From assembly GCF_002994045.1 (NCBI RefSeq), contig NZ_MQUC01000003.1:968501-1032500 (forward strand): DNA of 64,000 nt. The letters are read 5' to 3'. Shown piece after piece: positions 61,971 to 64,000 of this stretch. How positions within the stretch are numbered: the stretch's first letter is position 1; the number at the start of each line of letters is the position of its first letter. A program made the position numbers and the translations under genes. The notes beneath the pieces were generated by a model. That model worked only from the letters and a program-made list of their open reading frames with translations. It was not told the origin of the DNA and made no database searches. This DNA comes from Nonlabens agnitus (GTDB lineage: Bacteria > Bacteroidota > Bacteroidia > Flavobacteriales > Flavobacteriaceae).

Positions 61971-62657
61971 ATGAAAACTAAAATATTAAGTATAGCGACA
62001 GCTTTATTATTGATCGTAAGCTGTCAATCCCTTCAAAACACTAATAAGCAACAACGTGGTACTGCCATAGGTGCTGCTGGTGGTGCAATCCTAGGTGCCA
62101 TTATAGGTAATAATGTAGGTGACGGTAACAATCAAACTGAAGGAGCTGTCATAGGTGCCGTAGTTGGTGGAGTTGCTGGTAATGTGATAGGACGCAAGAT
62201 GGATAAACAAGCGCAGGAGATTTCTCAAGAAATCCCTGGAGCGCAAGTAGAGCGTGTAGGTGAAGGTATCGTAGTAACTTTTGATGAAGGTAGTGGTGTA
62301 CGTTTTGCCACAAATCAAGCAACATTGAACGCATCTTCAAAAGCTACTTTGGATAAATTGGTCAACGTAATGAATGACTATCCAGGTACAGAAATTTTGG
62401 TTTCTGGTCATACAGATAGCCAAGGAGAAGCTGCTTATAATATGGATCTTTCAAAGAGAAGAGCTTTTGCAGTTCGTGATTATCTAGTAGCAGATGGTAT
62501 CGCTTCAAGTCGTATGGCTGTAACTTACTCTGGTGAAACAAATCCTGTTGCTACTAATGATACTGCCGAAGGTCGTGCACAAAACCGTCGTGTAGAGATA
62601 GGTATAGTCGCTGGTGAAGAAATGCGCCGCGATGCAGAACAAGAAGTGAAAGGATAA
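61971..62657 (+). CDS. OmpA-family peptidoglycan-binding lipoprotein
   Basis: A 228-residue protein with a lipoprotein leader (LLIVSCQSLQ). A glycine-zipper segment (TAIGAAGGAILGAIIGNNVGD and AVIGAVVGGVAGNVIG, about residues 26-70) precedes an OmpA C-terminal domain (about 105-215) with ILVSGHTDSQGEAAYNMDLSKRRA, the diaminopimelate-binding motif. It links the outer membrane to peptidoglycan. A terminator follows. Confidence 0.93.
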   Translation: MKTKILSIATALLLIVSCQSLQNTNKQQRGTAIGAAGGAILGAIIGNNVGDGNNQTEGAVIGAVVGGVAGNVIGRKMDKQAQEISQEIPGAQVERVGEGIVVTFDEGSGVRFATNQATLNASSKATLDKLVNVMNDYPGTEILVSGHTDSQGEAAYNMDLSKRRAFAVRDYLVADGIASSRMAVTYSGETNPVATNDTAEGRAQNRRVEIGIVAGEEMRRDAEQEVKG

Positions 62658-62680
62658 GAAACAGCTTTCATTTTTGAATT

Positions 62681-62712
62681 ACCGCTTTGCTCATCGCAAG
62701 GCGGTTTTTTTA
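62681..62712 (+). terminator. Terminator of the lipocalin-OmpA pair
   Basis: Stem ACCGCTTTGC (62681-62690) with GCAAGGCGGT, one G-T pair, then a T-run. Confidence 0.9.
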
Positions 62713-62779
62713 TGACTTAATTTAGAGGTTGGTCAGCGCATCTGCAATACTTTAGTAGAAGTCATTAATACCAAACCAA

Positions 62780-63172
62780 ATGGAATACACAGCACTAGAA
62801 GTCTTTGAGATCATTCTCAAATTAGGAATAGGCCTAAGCATACTAAATGTATGGCTTATCAATAGAAAAAAAGCAACTCCATGGCGAGCAAAAGATGCCA
62901 GCAGCATGAAGGAAGAATTTGCCGTTTACGGCCTTTCTAAAAACATGATGATCATCGTTGGTACCTTGAAATGCTTTTTTGCCGTCTTATTGCTCATTTC
63001 CATTTTCTATCCTTCAAATGCATTTCCCAGTATAGAATGGATAGGTGCCGCAGGTATTGCGTTGCTTATGGCAGGAGCTATCTCCATGCACTTTAAAGTA
63101 GGTGATCCACCTAAAAAGTCATTGCCAGCGGCGATCTTTCTAATACTATCGATACTTATCATCTTTATCTAG
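62780..63172 (+). CDS. DoxX-like membrane protein A
   Basis: A 130-residue protein with four hydrophobic segments and an amphipathic EFAVYGLSKNMMIIVGTLKCFFAVLLL core, as in DoxX-like (DoxX_2) proteins. The function is unknown. Its stop shares a CTAG with the convergent DoxX-like gene. Confidence 0.7.
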   Translation: MEYTALEVFEIILKLGIGLSILNVWLINRKKATPWRAKDASSMKEEFAVYGLSKNMMIIVGTLKCFFAVLLLISIFYPSNAFPSIEWIGAAGIALLMAGAISMHFKVGDPPKKSLPAAIFLILSILIIFI

Positions 63173-63516
63173 ATGATCAACCAAAGCTTATAGGCGATAA
63201 TGCCATTGAGTACCATAAAAATTAATGCGGGTGAGGAATCATAAATGGAATCCTTGATCCGCATTCTTATTATAAACCCTAGGAACATGAGAAGCGACAA
63301 TCCTGCAGCAGCAATGGCGGCGATCGTCAGGTTGTAGCTGTAAACTAAAAGACCTATGGCGCCAGCAACTTGAAATAAACCAGTGATTTGACGTTGTATG
63401 GTTGACAGGCCAAATCTTGTAAACTCCATTTTCATTCGTGGAGTTATCAAACAAGTGACTCCAAAAAATAGAAATGCAATACCGCTAAAGTAAATCAACA
63501 AACTGAGTACGGACAT
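63169..63516 (-). CDS. DoxX-like membrane protein B
   Basis: A 115-residue protein with four hydrophobic segments. The segment MKMEFTRFGLSTIQRQITGLFQVAGAIGLLV fits DoxX_2. It converges with the previous gene, and the two may be diverged paralogs. A palindrome lies 20 bases upstream of its start. Confidence 0.72.
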   Translation of the reverse strand: MSVLSLLIYFSGIAFLFFGVTCLITPRMKMEFTRFGLSTIQRQITGLFQVAGAIGLLVYSYNLTIAAIAAAGLSLLMFLGFIIRMRIKDSIYDSSPALIFMVLNGIIAYKLWLII

Positions 63517-63535
63517 AGGTTGCTTTTGAGGGTTA

Positions 63536-63553
63536 TCGCTTTCGCGAAAGCGA
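63536..63553. repeat. Palindromic repeat (18 bp)
   Basis: Core at 63538-63551, in the divergent 165-bp gap between DoxX-like B and the final dehydrogenase. Confidence 0.93.
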
Positions 63554-63681
63554 AATTCCTGTTAAACTTAAACTAATCCGACATAGTCGCTGCGTTTCCC
63601 GTAATCTTTAACGACAACTTAACCGATTGCTCTACCACTGAATGTTACTTTTAAAACTATTGCTAATTATAAAACGAAAAA

Positions 63682-64000
63682 ATGAGTACAAAGATAAAAG
63701 CTTACGGCGCACAGGATTCAAAAGCAGATTTGAAAGAGATGACGATTGAACGTCGTGATTTGAATTCCAATGACGTCAAAATAGATATTTTATACTGTGG
63801 CGTGTGTCATAGTGACATTCATACTGTGAGAAACGATTGGGGAAATGCAAAATATCCATCAGTTCCAGGACATGAAATTATAGGTAAAGTAGTAGAAGTA
63901 GGTTCTGACGTTTCCAACTTTAAAGAAGGTGACCTAGTAGGTGTAGGATGTATGGTAGATTCTTGTTTAAGCTGTAGTGCTTGTGAAGAAGACCTTGAAC
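63682..64000 (+). CDS. NAD(P)-dependent alcohol dehydrogenase (3' end outside window)
   Basis: At least 106 residues from ATG 63682 (MSTKIKAYGAQDSK). Catalytic zinc motifs are YCGVCHSDIH (about residues 38-47) and GHEIIGKV (about 66-73), followed by the start of the structural zinc loop, DSCLSCSACEED. The pattern fits the cinnamyl-alcohol/YahK-type MDR group, distinct from the enzyme at 28590. The gene runs off the right edge. Confidence 0.88.
   Translation, partial: MSTKIKAYGAQDSKADLKEMTIERRDLNSNDVKIDILYCGVCHSDIHTVRNDWGNAKYPSVPGHEIIGKVVEVGSDVSNFKEGDLVGVGCMVDSCLSCSACEEDLE

Noticed and set aside
4576..63553. Palindromes as transcription terminators
   Set aside because: They lack T-runs, occur inside genes, and several stand next to genuine terminators. 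Some may still form hairpins in RNA.
1..64000. Defence system, prophage, integron or insertion sequence
   Set aside because: No transposase, integrase, restriction, toxin-antitoxin or phage structural gene was recognised in any frame.
1..64000. tRNA or rRNA genes in the spacers
   Set aside because: No cloverleaf or GTTCGA-type T-arm with matching acceptor stem was seen. GTTCGC hits belong to the palindrome.

Overview
The window is chromosomal DNA of a marine-type Flavobacteriia (phylum Bacteroidota). The support is two proteins ending in type IX secretion (T9SS) sorting tails, the gliding genes gldF and gldG, many short-leader lipoproteins, TAnnTTTG promoter elements with few Shine-Dalgarno sites, a SUI1-type factor, a large single-chain PurL and moderately low GC. 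A Nonlabens/Dokdonia-like genus is my inference, mainly from the abundance of the palindrome TTCGCTTTCGCGAAAGCGAA. I see no tRNA, rRNA, insertion sequence, prophage or CRISPR array. Two genes run off the ends: a giant repetitive secreted protein on the left and an alcohol dehydrogenase on the right.

Layout. 1-4.5 kb: T9SS-secreted beta-helix protein with eight units of about 157 residues. 4.6-10.8 kb: clpB, a YtxJ-like thiol protein, an M48 peptidase lipoprotein, a UMF1-type MFS transporter and a CDP-alcohol phosphatidyltransferase. 10.9-13.9 kb: an ECF sigma / anti-sigma operon with two predicted envelope beta-repeat proteins. 14.2-23.1 kb: lon, an SLC13 permease, DoxX, a SET-domain protein, a J-domain+KTSC protein and an AraC regulator. 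23.2-36 kb: purL, a GNAT enzyme, an SMP-30-like lipoprotein, an alcohol dehydrogenase, secreted endonuclease I, an RsmB-type methyltransferase, a BNR-repeat lipoprotein, a Dus enzyme and an oligopeptide-binding lipoprotein. 36.1-42 kb: mtaB, PadR plus a membrane partner, a TonB-domain protein, aroC and a dicarboxylate symporter. 42.1-46.5 kb: an ATP-grasp ligase, an N-formylglutamate amidohydrolase-like protein, a QEGLA/DUF1704 metallopeptidase and a secreted protein in one overlapping operon. 46.6-51.8 kb: PhnA, an operon of SAM hydrolase, monooxygenase, gldF and gldG, then phoH. 51.9-56 kb: purC and the proline operon proC-proB-proA. 56-64 kb: ABC exporter, MFS transporter, SUI1, MscS, a lipoprotein, a lipocalin/OmpA pair, two DoxX-like proteins and the partial dehydrogenase.

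Much of the gene content is housekeeping: proteostasis (ClpB, Lon, M48), purine, proline and chorismate synthesis, and RNA modification (MtaB, Dus, RsmB-like).

The main unexplained structure is a repeat system. The 14-bp core GCTTTCGCGAAAGC occurs 14 times, roughly once per 4.6 kb, both between and inside genes. Three further copies carry a second, 21-bp palindrome in their middle, and one of these adds seven in-frame codons to a transporter protein. The other lead is the 42.1-46.5 kb operon, which pairs an ATP-grasp ligase with a relative of eukaryotic tyrosine carboxypeptidases.
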